DNA of 64,000 nucleotides from Nakamurella sp. PAMC28650 (GTDB lineage: Bacteria > Actinomycetota > Actinomycetes > Mycobacteriales > Nakamurellaceae), in assembly GCF_014303395.1 (NCBI RefSeq), contig NZ_CP060298.1, forward strand, positions 62,001 through 126,000, written 5' to 3'. A program made the translations under genes and the position numbers. Position 1 is the first letter of the stretch; the number at the start of each line of letters is the position of its first letter. The notes under the pieces were generated by a model. That model was not told the origin of the DNA, searched no databases, and was given only the letters and a program-made list of their open reading frames with translations. Shown piece after piece: positions 23,670 through 32,442 of the stretch.

Positions 23670-24941
23670 ATGATTCAGTTCCCGGCCGGCGACCAGGGCC
23701 TGCTGCGCTCGATCAACGAGCGTGCGGTGCTCGAGCAGATCGACCGCGGCGGCAGCGCCACCCGCGCCGACATCGCTTCCCACACCGGCCTTTCCAAGCC
23801 CACCGTCGGGGTCGCGCTGGCTACCCTGACCCGACGCGGCTGGATCCAGGAGACCGGCGCCGTGACCGGTCGCAAGGGGCCGGTGGCTGCGCTCTACAGC
23901 GTGCGACCCGAAGCCGCCTTCGCCGTCGGCGTCGACATCGGTCACGACTGGATCAAGGTCGACGTCGCCGACATCACCGGCCTCGTGCGGGCCCATCGCC
24001 GCACCGCCCTGGACCGGAAAGTCGGCCACGTGGCCGAGCAGGTCGTCGGCCTGATCGGCGAGACGGCACGGGACATCGGGATCTCCGAACACGACATCGC
24101 CGAGACCGTGGTGGCCGTCCCCGGATCGGTCGCCAGGGACGGCCGCTCGCTCGCGTACTCCGACGGGATCCCCGACGAGGGAGGCACTCTCGGTCACACC
24201 CTGGCCGCAGCGATGCCGAACTCGCTGACCTTGGAGAACGACGTCAACCTCGCCGCGCTGGCCGAGCGGTCCGGTGGCCTGACCGACGACGTGGACGATT
24301 TCGTCCTGCTCGCGCTCGGTCACGGTGTCGGTCTCGGCATCGTCATCGGCGGAGCACTCCATCGGGGATTCGGGGGCGCGGCGGGCGAGGTGGGATACCT
24401 GCCCACCACCCGCCCGAGCCCACACGGCAGCGCCCATCCTGCACTGGACGAACACATCGGATCCGCCTACATCCACGCGCGCGCGGTGGAGGCCGGCCTC
24501 GCCGGGGATCTCAGTCCCCGCGCCGTTTTCGCAGCGGCCAGGGCCGGATCCGCGGCCGCCCTGCAGATCGTCCGGGACACCGCCGACTCCATCGCCTACA
24601 CGATCGCCTGTCTGACACCCATCCTGGACCCACCGTTGGTCATCCTCGGCGGTGCGATCGGCTCGAACCGGGACCTCCTGCAGGACCGGGTCATCGCGCA
24701 TCTGGCCGAGCTCACGCCTCTCCGTCCGCGGATCGAGACCTCCCTGCTGGGGGCCGATGCCGTGCTGATCGGCGCCACCGCCATGGCCGTCGAGCGGGCC
24801 AGGGCCGCCGCCTTCGACCGACCACACGGTTCCGACCGGCTGCGACGGGGACCACGAGAAGGACACCGGGTCGACAACCATCGGCGCCTGCCCACCCTGA
24901 CGGGCACCGCCACGAAATCCTCAGAAGGAGAAAGACCTTGA
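23670..24941 (+). CDS. ROK-family repressor
   Basis: 423 residues: N-terminal MarR-like winged helix (about 8-75: LLRSINERAVLEQIDRGG, HTGLSKPTVGVALATLTRRG) and a ROK sugar-kinase-like domain (VGVDIGHDWIKVDV, VAVPGSVARDG, ENDVNLAALAER, LGHGVGLGIVIGGALHRG, VILGGAIGSNRDL). The usual cysteine zinc motif of ROK proteins is missing after GAAGEVGYLP. The ATG at 23670 has GAGGAGGTG upstream. Its stop overlaps the GH4 start by 4 bp, so it probably controls the glycosidase and itself through the operator 33 bp upstream. Confidence 0.88.
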   Translation: MIQFPAGDQGLLRSINERAVLEQIDRGGSATRADIASHTGLSKPTVGVALATLTRRGWIQETGAVTGRKGPVAALYSVRPEAAFAVGVDIGHDWIKVDVADITGLVRAHRRTALDRKVGHVAEQVVGLIGETARDIGISEHDIAETVVAVPGSVARDGRSLAYSDGIPDEGGTLGHTLAAAMPNSLTLENDVNLAALAERSGGLTDDVDDFVLLALGHGVGLGIVIGGALHRGFGGAAGEVGYLPTTRPSPHGSAHPALDEHIGSAYIHARAVEAGLAGDLSPRAVFAAARAGSAAALQIVRDTADSIAYTIACLTPILDPPLVILGGAIGSNRDLLQDRVIAHLAELTPLRPRIETSLLGADAVLIGATAMAVERARAAAFDRPHGSDRLRRGPREGHRVDNHRRLPTLTGTATKSSEGERP

Positions 24942-26212
24942 AGATCACCGTGATCGGCGGAGGTAGTACCTATACCCCTGAACTGGTCGAAGGTTTCGCC
25001 CGTCGGGCGGACGTGCTGGGCCTGACGGAGTTGGTGCTCTACGACGTCGACAGCACCAGGCTGGGGATCGTCGGGGGCCTCGCCGGTCGAATTCTGGCGC
25101 GGACCGGATTCAGCGGCAAGCTCCTCCTGTCCACGGATCTCGATACCGCCGTCACGGGCGCCGCCGCCGTCCTGATCCAACTGCGGATCGGCGGGCAGGC
25201 CGCGAGGCTGACCGACGAGACCATTCCCAACAAGTACGGCATCATCGGGCAGGAGACGACCGGCCCCGGGGGGTTCGCCAAGGCCCTGCGGACGGTGCCG
25301 GTGGTTCTGGGCATCGCCGATCGCATCCGCGAACTGGCCGGGCCGGACACCTGGATCCTGGACTTCACCAATCCGGTGGGCATCGTCACGCGCGCCCTGC
25401 AACATGCCGGTCATCGCGCGGTGGGTCTGTGCAACGTCGCCATCGGATTCCAGCGTCGCCTGGCGAAGGGCTTCGGGGTGGAGCCGGACCGGGTAAGGCT
25501 GGGACATGCAGGCCTTAACCATCTTTCGTGGATCCGGTCGGTGCAGGTGGACGGCGAGGAACGGCTACCGGCGATGCTGGAGGGCGATTCGCTCGCCGAC
25601 CTGGCGGCCGAGGTCAGGATGCCGGCCCCACTGCTCGCGACCCTCCGCTCGATTCCCTCGTACTACCTGCACTACTTCTACTGCACCGACGAGGAATTCC
25701 GGAGCCAGCAGCGAACCGGCGGGCACCGCGCCGGAGAGGTCCAGGCCATCGAGAACCAACTGCTGGAGATGTATCGCGACCCGGCGCTGGACCACAAGCC
25801 GGCACTGCTGGAACAGCGGGGCGGCGCCTACTACAGCGAAGCTGCGGCGGCCCTGGTCACCAGCCTGCTCACCGGTGACGGCGCCCACCACTACGTAGAC
25901 GTCCGCAACGACGGGGTCATCTCCGGTCTGCCGGATGACGCCGTGGTCGAGGTCCCTGCCTTCGTCGACCGGGACGGTGTCCACCCGGTGCAGGTGCCCG
26001 ACCTACCGCCGGAGATGCTGGGCCTGGTCCAGTCGGTGACGGCCTACGAGATCCTGGCCGTCGAGGCCGCGGTCACCGGGGATCGGAACGTGGCCCGGCG
26101 AGCGCTGCTGACGCACCCGCTGGTGCGCCAGTGGGAGATCGCCGAGCCCCTGTTGGAGGAGCTGCTGACCGTCAACCGGGGATTTCTGCCGGCCTTCTTC
26201 CCACATGACTGA
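24938..26212 (+). CDS. Glycoside hydrolase family 4 (6-phospho-beta-glucosidase-like)
   Basis: 424-residue GH4 enzyme; the family uses NAD+ and a divalent metal to cleave glycosides, mostly 6-phosphates, by redox elimination. The N-terminal Rossmann motif is ITVIGGGSTYTPELVEG. Then come QLRIGGQAARLTDETIPNKYG, GQETTGPGGFAKALRTVPV, DFTNPVGIVTRAL, and the metal-binding Cys and His in VGLCNVAIGFQ and GHAGLNHLSW. The TTG start has AAGGAG 9 nt upstream and overlaps the ROK stop. Substrate could be phospho- or free beta-glucosides. The neighbouring ABC importer, which does not phosphorylate, and the sugar kinases keep both options open. Confidence 0.88.
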   Translation: MKITVIGGGSTYTPELVEGFARRADVLGLTELVLYDVDSTRLGIVGGLAGRILARTGFSGKLLLSTDLDTAVTGAAAVLIQLRIGGQAARLTDETIPNKYGIIGQETTGPGGFAKALRTVPVVLGIADRIRELAGPDTWILDFTNPVGIVTRALQHAGHRAVGLCNVAIGFQRRLAKGFGVEPDRVRLGHAGLNHLSWIRSVQVDGEERLPAMLEGDSLADLAAEVRMPAPLLATLRSIPSYYLHYFYCTDEEFRSQQRTGGHRAGEVQAIENQLLEMYRDPALDHKPALLEQRGGAYYSEAAAALVTSLLTGDGAHHYVDVRNDGVISGLPDDAVVEVPAFVDRDGVHPVQVPDLPPEMLGLVQSVTAYEILAVEAAVTGDRNVARRALLTHPLVRQWEIAEPLLEELLTVNRGFLPAFFPHD

Positions 26213-26282
26213 GCGGTCCTGTTGCACTGGTCGTTCCTGTTGCGGTGCAGAGGGTTCCGCTCCCGGATCCGGCGTCGCCGGT

Positions 26283-27476
26283 TCAGGTCGGATCGGACAG
26301 GCCCTTGTTGACGACCTGCCAGACCCGGTCCGTCCCGGCGGCCAGGCAGCCGTCGACGACCGCGTCGTCACCCAGGGCGCTGGCCTTGAGTTCCGGCTGG
26401 ACGGGCGCGATCCGGGCGAGCTGGGACCGCACGACGTCGACGAACCCGGCGGCCCGACCCACGCCGCCACCCAGCACGATCAATCCGGGATCGACCACGG
26501 TGACCACCGCGCAGATCGCTTTGGCCACCAGGACGGCCTCCTCGGCGACCACCTGCGCGGCCCGCGGGTCACCCTTCGCCGCAGCGTCGAACACCCGGCG
26601 CGCAGAGATCGGGCCGCCCATGCCCGCCCGGCGCGCAGACCGGACGATACCGGCCGCCGAGGCCGCCGCCTCGAGACTGCCGCGCTTTCTCGCGTCACGC
26701 GCATCGGAACTGCGCTCGTGCTCCAGCGGCAGATAGCCGATCTCCCCGGCGGCCCCATGGTTCCCGCGGTGCAACTTCCCGTCGAGCACCAGCCCCATCC
26801 CGATACCGGTGCCGACCGAGACGAAGCCGAAGCTGTCCACCCCTCGGCCGTGCCCGTGTTCCTGCTCGGCAAGGGCGGCCGCGTCCACGTCGTTGAAGAA
26901 CATCAGCGACGGGCCGAACACGTGGCGGAGCTCGTTCATCACCGGCGCGTCCCAACCGGTCAACGTCCCGGCCAGCGCGAGCACATCCCGGCGCTGATCG
27001 TGCACTCCGGGACTCCCGATCACCGTCTGGCTGATCTGCCGGGTATCCAGACCCGCGGTGGCACGGAGGCTTTCCGACAGGGCGATCAGTTCACCGACCA
27101 GTGCGTGTGCACCCTTGACGCGGACACGGACCGAGGTCCGGGCGCGCACCGCGCCGGAGAAATCACTGACCGCGCCCCGCAGATATTGACGACCGACGTC
27201 CAGCGCCATCACGAAGCCCGCTTCGGGCAGCAATTCGTACAGGACGGCCGCCGGCCCGGGCAGACCCGTCCGCACCCCCGACGGGCGGATCAATTTCGCC
27301 CGCTCGAGATTGGACAGCGCCAGCGACACCGTCGGTTTGGACAGACGACACATCCGGGCCAGATCCGCGCGCGACACGGTGACCTGATCGTGGATCTGAC
27401 CGAGCAGCAGGATCTCGTTCATGGCGCGGATGGATTGCGGCCGCGCCGGCAGCTGACCCGGCGTCATCCCTCTCAC
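26283..27476 (-). CDS. Second ROK-family repressor
   Basis: 397 residues with a winged helix (about 15-85: MNEILLLGQIHDQVTVSRAD, MCRLSKPTVSLALSNLERAK) and a ROK domain (FVMALDVGRQYLRGAVSD, IGSPGVHDQRRD, FFNDVDAAALAEQ, VGTGIGMGLVLDGKLHRG, GLIVLGGGVG). It too lacks the CxCGxxGC zinc motif after GAAGEIGYLP. GTG at 27476 with GGAGG 7 nt upstream is preferred to the ATG three codons later. It is divergent from a ROK kinase across a 156-bp region with an operator, and convergent with the GH4 gene. Confidence 0.87.
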   Translation of the reverse strand: MRGMTPGQLPARPQSIRAMNEILLLGQIHDQVTVSRADLARMCRLSKPTVSLALSNLERAKLIRPSGVRTGLPGPAAVLYELLPEAGFVMALDVGRQYLRGAVSDFSGAVRARTSVRVRVKGAHALVGELIALSESLRATAGLDTRQISQTVIGSPGVHDQRRDVLALAGTLTGWDAPVMNELRHVFGPSLMFFNDVDAAALAEQEHGHGRGVDSFGFVSVGTGIGMGLVLDGKLHRGNHGAAGEIGYLPLEHERSSDARDARKRGSLEAAASAAGIVRSARRAGMGGPISARRVFDAAAKGDPRAAQVVAEEAVLVAKAICAVVTVVDPGLIVLGGGVGRAAGFVDVVRSQLARIAPVQPELKASALGDDAVVDGCLAAGTDRVWQVVNKGLSDPT

Positions 27477-27565
27477 GTTGCGGCCTCCTCGTCGAGATCG
27501 TCTGCGGACGGGACGGACGATTTCCCCGTCGCGCCCCCTTTGGCCCTTGTCAGCCGCTGGTTGGT

Positions 27566-27578
27566 AGGTTACTTTCCT
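27566..27578. promoter_or_regulatory. ROK-type operator (site 2)
   Basis: Plus strand AGGTTACTTTCCT; the wider TAGGTTACTTTCCTAAC is palindromic. It matches site 1 at 23625-23637. It lies between the divergent ROK repressor and the kinase-transport operon, so one or both ROK proteins probably repress from here. Confidence 0.65.
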
Positions 27579-27632
27579 AACAATCTCACGTACAGACCGC
27601 TGAACGATAGCCCGCAGGGAGGATCGCCGCGC

Positions 27633-28589
27633 ATGCAGGTGGTACTGGGTCTCGACTTCGGTGGAACCAAGATCGCTGTGGCGCTCTGCGATCTCGACGG
27701 TCGGCGGCTGGCCGGGACCGTGGTCCCGACCACTCCTTCGGCCGGGGCACGGATCAATCTGCAGTACGGCGTCGACGCCGCCCACGTCCTCCTGGAAAAG
27801 CTGGACGGCGCCGAGCTGCTCGCCGTCGGTGCGAGTACCTTCGGCATTCCCGGTGACGACGGGGTGCAGCTGGCCCCGGCCATTCCGGGGTGGGAGAACC
27901 TCCGCCTGGCGAGGGAACTCGGCCTGGCCTTCGTCGGGGCGGCGATCAGGGTGGTCACCGACGTCAAGGCCGCCGCGCACGCCGAATACGAGGACGGCGC
28001 GCTTGCCGGGTGCGACCCCGGCCTCTTCCTGAACCTCGGCACCGGTCTCGCCGTTGCGATCGTGGCGAACGGCAGGGTGATGGCCGGACACCACGGCGCC
28101 TCCGGCGAGATCGGTTACAACCTGCGGAGCCCGGCGGACGTCGACCGCCCGATCGGGACTCGCGACCTGCTCGAGGAGACCGTCAGCGGAATGGGTCTCG
28201 CCCGCTCGGCATCCGCCAGACCGGCCGCGGTCGGCCCCGGGCGGCAGATCACGGCCGAGCAGGTCTTCACCTCCGCGTCGGTCGACCTCGGATCCGCGCA
28301 CCTGATCGACGAATTCACCAGCGAACTGGCCTTCCACCTCGTCAACCTGACCATCGCCGTCGACCCGGCTCGCATCGTGGTCGGCGGGGGCATGACGGCA
28401 TCCTGGGACCAGCTGTACGAGCGCCTGCGCCGCGCCCTCGACGCCGGTGTCCCCTATCCGCCCGAGCTGGTGCTCGCACGCTATCCGTTCGACGCACCGT
28501 TGCGTGGAGCGCTCTTGCTGGCGCGGGCCGCCGCAGGAAGCCGGGCCGAGCCGGCCGGCGCTCAGGCCGGCCCCACCTTCGGAACCTGA
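27633..28589 (+). CDS. ROK-family sugar kinase
   Basis: 318 residues without a DNA-binding domain. The phosphate-1 motif GLDFGGTKIAVALCDLDG is intact, as are FGIPGDDG, TDVKAAAHAEYEDG, LNLGTGLAVAIVANG and the adenosine motif RIVVGGGMTASWDQL. The expected His/Cys zinc motif after GASGEIGYNL is absent, as in both ROK repressors here. ATG with GGGAGGA upstream. It heads an apparent operon with the family-5 ABC importer 71 bp downstream, so it should phosphorylate the imported sugar. Confidence 0.83.
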   Translation: MQVVLGLDFGGTKIAVALCDLDGRRLAGTVVPTTPSAGARINLQYGVDAAHVLLEKLDGAELLAVGASTFGIPGDDGVQLAPAIPGWENLRLARELGLAFVGAAIRVVTDVKAAAHAEYEDGALAGCDPGLFLNLGTGLAVAIVANGRVMAGHHGASGEIGYNLRSPADVDRPIGTRDLLEETVSGMGLARSASARPAAVGPGRQITAEQVFTSASVDLGSAHLIDEFTSELAFHLVNLTIAVDPARIVVGGGMTASWDQLYERLRRALDAGVPYPPELVLARYPFDAPLRGALLLARAAAGSRAEPAGAQAGPTFGT

Positions 28590-28659
28590 AGCCTCAGTGG
28601 TGCCGCTGATTTCGCCGAGATCGGGACACCGTCAACTCGATGGGAAGGGAACACTCCGG

Positions 28660-30429
28660 ATGAAACGTGGCAAAGCGATCGCAGTACTCCTGGCGGTCAG
28701 TCTCGGCGCGGCCGCATGTTCGAGTGCCTCGACGACAGCGACGACAGCAGCAACATCGGCGTCGTCCGCCTCGTCGGCCGCGGGCGGAAGCGCTGCGGCC
28801 TCTGCCGGTGCCTCCACGACGGGCGGTGGTACGGCGACGGGGCCAACGACGGCGGCAACCCACAAGAAGGGCGGCGAGATCACCATCGCCAACGTCGGCG
28901 GTCAGACCTGGTCGTGCCAGTTCAACCCGTTCAACCCGGCCGTGTTCCAGGAGTCCGTCGGCTTCGTGTACGAGCCGCTCGTGTTCGTCAACATCTTGAA
29001 GGACCAGGCCGAGACCCCGATGCTCGCCTCGTCCTACAAGTGGAGCTCGGACAAGAAGTCGATCGTCTTCGACATCCGGCAGGGCGTGAAATGGAGTGAC
29101 GGACAGGCCTTCACCGCCAAGGATGTCGCCTTCACCTTCAACCTGCTCAAGAAGTTCCCCGGAACGGACCTCTACTCGCTCTGGACCGGAGCCGGCCTGC
29201 AGAGCGCGGTGGCGGCGGGCAGCCAGGTGACGTTGAAATTCGCCGGCCCGGCCAGCAGTTATTTCTTCAGCTTCGCCAACCAGACCCCGATGGTCCCGGA
29301 GCACATCTTCGGTGGCAGCGGTCCGGGAGCCGCCCACCCGGACACCTGGGCCGACCCCAACCCGGTCGGTACCGGGCCCTTCACCGTCAGCCCCTGCTCG
29401 GCCAACAACATCCAGTACCTCGCCAACCCGACCTACTGGCAGACCGGGAAGCCGTACATCCAGAAGGTCCAGTACCCGGCCTATCTCGACAACGGCCCGG
29501 CCAACCTCGACCTGGCGAACGGCAAGGCCCAGTGGGGCAGCCAGTTCATCCCCAGCATCAAGACGTTCTACCTGGCCAAGTCGCCGGACAACCACACCTG
29601 GTCCCCGCCGGTGAGCAACGTCGCCCTGTACCCCAACCTGGATCCGTCGCACGCCGCCACCAGCAAACTGGCCGTACGCCAGGCGATCGCCGCGGCGATC
29701 GATCGCAGCCAGGTGGCACTGATCGGTGAGGGCGGACAGCAGCCGGCCGCCAACCAGACCGGCGTCGTACTACCGACCTTCCAGAAGTACTACGACGCCG
29801 CTGCCGTCACGGCCTCGGGCTACGACAAGCCGGACACCGCGAAAGCGACGTCACTGCTGGCCTCGGCCGGGTACTCACCCGCCAATCCGCTCAAGCTCTC
29901 GGTGATCACCGTGACCGGCTACACCGACTGGGACGCCTCGCTCGCCGTCATCAAGCAGCAGCTGGCCCCGATCGGCATCAACATCACCGTCTCCGATCTC
30001 GCGCAGCAGAGCTACAACTCCAAGCTCTACACCGGTGACTTCGACCTGGCCTACTACGGCGATGTAGGCGGCCCGACCCCCTACCAGGAACTCCGCGGCG
30101 TCATGTACTCCAAGAACACCGCACCGATCGGCAAGTCCGCCACCACCAACTTCGAGCGCTACATCAACCCGGCCGTCGACAAGCTGTTCGACGCCTACCC
30201 CGCCGCCGACGAGGCCACCCAGACATCGATCGTCAAGCAGCTCGGCGCAGCGATGATCAAGGACGTCCCGATCATCCCGATGACCGAGAGCGTCGACTGG
30301 TTCCAGTACAACACCAAAGACATCGACGGCTGGCCGACCCCGGACAACCCCTACGCGCAGCCGGCCGCCTTCACCGTTCCCGACGCCGGACAGTTGTTGG
30401 CGAACATCTACTCCAAGTCGGCCCAGTGA
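28660..30429 (+). CDS. ABC transporter substrate-binding lipoprotein, family 5
   Basis: 589-residue receptor. Lipoprotein signal KAIAVLLAVSLGAAACSS (lipobox AAAC) is followed by a Ser/Ala/Thr linker of about 60 residues. The SBP_bac_5 domain shows FVYEPLVFVN, DIRQGVKWSDGQAFTAKDVAFTFNLL split here as DIRQGVKWSDGQ and FTAKDVAFTFNLL, NPVGTGPFTV and AVRQAIAAAIDRSQVA. Family 5 proteins bind peptides but also cello- and other oligosaccharides. The GH4 and ROK neighbours favour a sugar. Start set by GGGAAGGGA upstream. Confidence 0.9.
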   Translation: MKRGKAIAVLLAVSLGAAACSSASTTATTAATSASSASSAAGGSAAASAGASTTGGGTATGPTTAATHKKGGEITIANVGGQTWSCQFNPFNPAVFQESVGFVYEPLVFVNILKDQAETPMLASSYKWSSDKKSIVFDIRQGVKWSDGQAFTAKDVAFTFNLLKKFPGTDLYSLWTGAGLQSAVAAGSQVTLKFAGPASSYFFSFANQTPMVPEHIFGGSGPGAAHPDTWADPNPVGTGPFTVSPCSANNIQYLANPTYWQTGKPYIQKVQYPAYLDNGPANLDLANGKAQWGSQFIPSIKTFYLAKSPDNHTWSPPVSNVALYPNLDPSHAATSKLAVRQAIAAAIDRSQVALIGEGGQQPAANQTGVVLPTFQKYYDAAAVTASGYDKPDTAKATSLLASAGYSPANPLKLSVITVTGYTDWDASLAVIKQQLAPIGINITVSDLAQQSYNSKLYTGDFDLAYYGDVGGPTPYQELRGVMYSKNTAPIGKSATTNFERYINPAVDKLFDAYPAADEATQTSIVKQLGAAMIKDVPIIPMTESVDWFQYNTKDIDGWPTPDNPYAQPAAFTVPDAGQLLANIYSKSAQ

Positions 30430-30515
30430 AGGCTCGGCCGACCGGGCCCCGGCCGCTCAGCGGAAACAGGTAGAGCAGTGGCGGCCCGGACCACGAGCGA
30501 GAGGAAGCGATCGTC

Positions 30516-31505
30516 ATGAGATATGTGCTGCAACGCCTCGGCTTCTTCCTGATCACCCTCTGGGCCGCCCTGACCCTCAATTTCTTCATCCCGCGCTTCA
30601 TGCCCGGCAGTCCGGTGGATGCCCTGCGGGTCAGGACCAGGGACAAGCTCTCCCCGGCCGCCCTCCAGGACATGCTCACCTCGTTCGGTTTCAAGCCCAA
30701 CCAGAACATCTTCGTCCAGTACCGGGACTACCTCGGCAACATGCTGACCGGGAAGTGGGGTATCTCGATCGGCGGCTCTCTCGGGCAACCGGTCAGCCAG
30801 ATCGTCCTGCACGCCCTGCCGTGGACCGTCGGACTGGTCGGCGTCGTCACGGTCATCGCCTTCCTGATCGGCTCGCTCGTGGGCGTGGTCGCCGGCTGGA
30901 AGCGCGGTGGCAAACTGGATTCGATCCTGCCGCCGATCTTCGTCGTCACCTCGGCGCTACCGTATTTCTGGGTCGGTCTGCTGCTGATCCTGGTGTTCTC
31001 GGTGTGGACCAACGGCTTCCTGCCCAGCGACTTCAACTACGACACCAGCCTGCAGCCGAGCTTCACCTGGCCCTTCATCGGGAGCGTCCTGCAGCACGCC
31101 GTCCTACCGGCGGCCACCATTCTGATCACTTCGGTCGGCGGTTGGATCCTGACGATGCGCAACAACATGATCACCACGCTGGCCGAGGACTACGTGCGGA
31201 TGGGCCGGGCCAAGGGCCTGTCCGGCTGGCGGGTGATGACCACGTATGCGGGACGGAACGCGTTCCTGCCCAACCTGTCCGGATTCGCGATGTCGCTCGG
31301 GTTCGTCATCTCCGGGTCGATCCTGGTGGAGTACGTCTTCAACTACCCGGGGCTCGGTTACCTGCTCTACAACGCGGTGCAGAACACCGACTACCCGGTC
31401 ATGCAGGTACTTTTCATGTTGTTCACGGTCGCGGTGCTGGTCGCGCTGATCCTCTGCGACTTCGCCATCGCGTGGCTGGACCCGCGCGCACGGACGAAGG
31501 GCTGA
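30516..31505 (+). CDS. ABC transporter permease, DppB/OppB type
   Basis: 329-residue inner-membrane subunit. It starts YVLQRLGFFLITLWAALTLNFF, the typical OppB N-terminal helix, then PGSPVDALR. Six hydrophobic segments are visible and the coupling loop EDYVRMGRAKGLSGWRVM has the EAA-loop pattern. It follows the binding protein by 86 bp and precedes the second permease by 7 bp. Confidence 0.92.
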   Translation: MRYVLQRLGFFLITLWAALTLNFFIPRFMPGSPVDALRVRTRDKLSPAALQDMLTSFGFKPNQNIFVQYRDYLGNMLTGKWGISIGGSLGQPVSQIVLHALPWTVGLVGVVTVIAFLIGSLVGVVAGWKRGGKLDSILPPIFVVTSALPYFWVGLLLILVFSVWTNGFLPSDFNYDTSLQPSFTWPFIGSVLQHAVLPAATILITSVGGWILTMRNNMITTLAEDYVRMGRAKGLSGWRVMTTYAGRNAFLPNLSGFAMSLGFVISGSILVEYVFNYPGLGYLLYNAVQNTDYPVMQVLFMLFTVAVLVALILCDFAIAWLDPRARTKG

Positions 31506-31512
31506 TGACGAG

Positions 31513-32442
31513 ATGACTGCTCTGCTGGGAACTGTCGCCGTCGTGGACACCGGAGAACCCAGACGGCGACGTGGCGGACTGCTGAGCTCGATCCTGCACA
31601 GTCGGAAGGCGATCGTCGGCTTCGTCATCTTCCTGGTGTTCACGGTGGCGGCGATCGCCCCGCAACTGTTCACCTCGGTCAGGGACCCCAATGCCCTCCA
31701 GTTCGTCCCCGCGCTACCGCCGTCCGGCCAACACCTGTTGGGCACCACCGCCCTGGGACAGGACATCTGGGCCCAGCTGGTGTACGGCACGAGGGAGTCC
31801 TTGATCATCGCGGTGGTGGCCGGCCTCTTCGCCACCGTGCTGAGCGTGCTGGTCGGTGTCACCGGTGCGTATCTCGGCGGTGTCGCAGATGACATCCTGT
31901 CGATGATCACGAACATCTTCCTGGTGATCCCGACCTTTCCGCTGATCATCATCTTCGCCACCTACGCAGGCAAGGGCACCCTGCTGGTGGTCCTGATCGT
32001 GCTGGTCGTCACGGGCTGGTCCTACGGGGCGAACCAGCTACGGGCGCAGACCCTCTCGCTGCGCAACCGGGACTTCCTGGAGTCGGCACGGGTGCGCGGG
32101 GAACGGCGGTCGTACATCATCGTCGCCGAGGTCCTGCCGACGATGATCTCGCTGATCGTGGCGAACTTCCTCGGAGCGGCGCTGTATTCGGTGCTGACGG
32201 CGGCCGGTCTGCAGTTCCTGGGCCTGGGAAATCCCAATTCGATCAGCTGGGGCACGATGCTCTACTGGTCGCAGAACCAGCAGGCCCTGCAGACCGGAAT
32301 GCCGCTGTGGTCGATCGCCCCCGGGCTGTGCGTCGCCCTGCTGGGTACCTCCTTCGCCCTGATGAACTACGCCTTCGACGAGATCAGCAACCCGGCCCTG
32401 CGACCCGTCAGGAGGCGACGTGTCAAGCGCACCCGTGGCTGA
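31513..32442 (+). CDS. ABC transporter permease, DppC/OppC type
   Basis: 309-residue permease with the OppC N-terminal helix (KAIVGFVIFLVFTVAAIAPQ), HLLGTTALGQDIWAQLVYGTRESL, and the EAA loop RDFLESARVRGERRSYIIVAE. C-terminus GLCVALLGTSFALMNYAFDE. The next gene starts inside its last codons (23-bp overlap), implying tight coupling. Confidence 0.92.
   Translation: MTALLGTVAVVDTGEPRRRRGGLLSSILHSRKAIVGFVIFLVFTVAAIAPQLFTSVRDPNALQFVPALPPSGQHLLGTTALGQDIWAQLVYGTRESLIIAVVAGLFATVLSVLVGVTGAYLGGVADDILSMITNIFLVIPTFPLIIIFATYAGKGTLLVVLIVLVVTGWSYGANQLRAQTLSLRNRDFLESARVRGERRSYIIVAEVLPTMISLIVANFLGAALYSVLTAAGLQFLGLGNPNSISWGTMLYWSQNQQALQTGMPLWSIAPGLCVALLGTSFALMNYAFDEISNPALRPVRRRRVKRTRG

Noticed and set aside
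26205-27632. Long plus-strand open frame running into the ROK kinase
   Set aside because: It is antisense to the second ROK repressor; the kinase itself starts at the ATG at 27633 with a clear ribosome-binding site.
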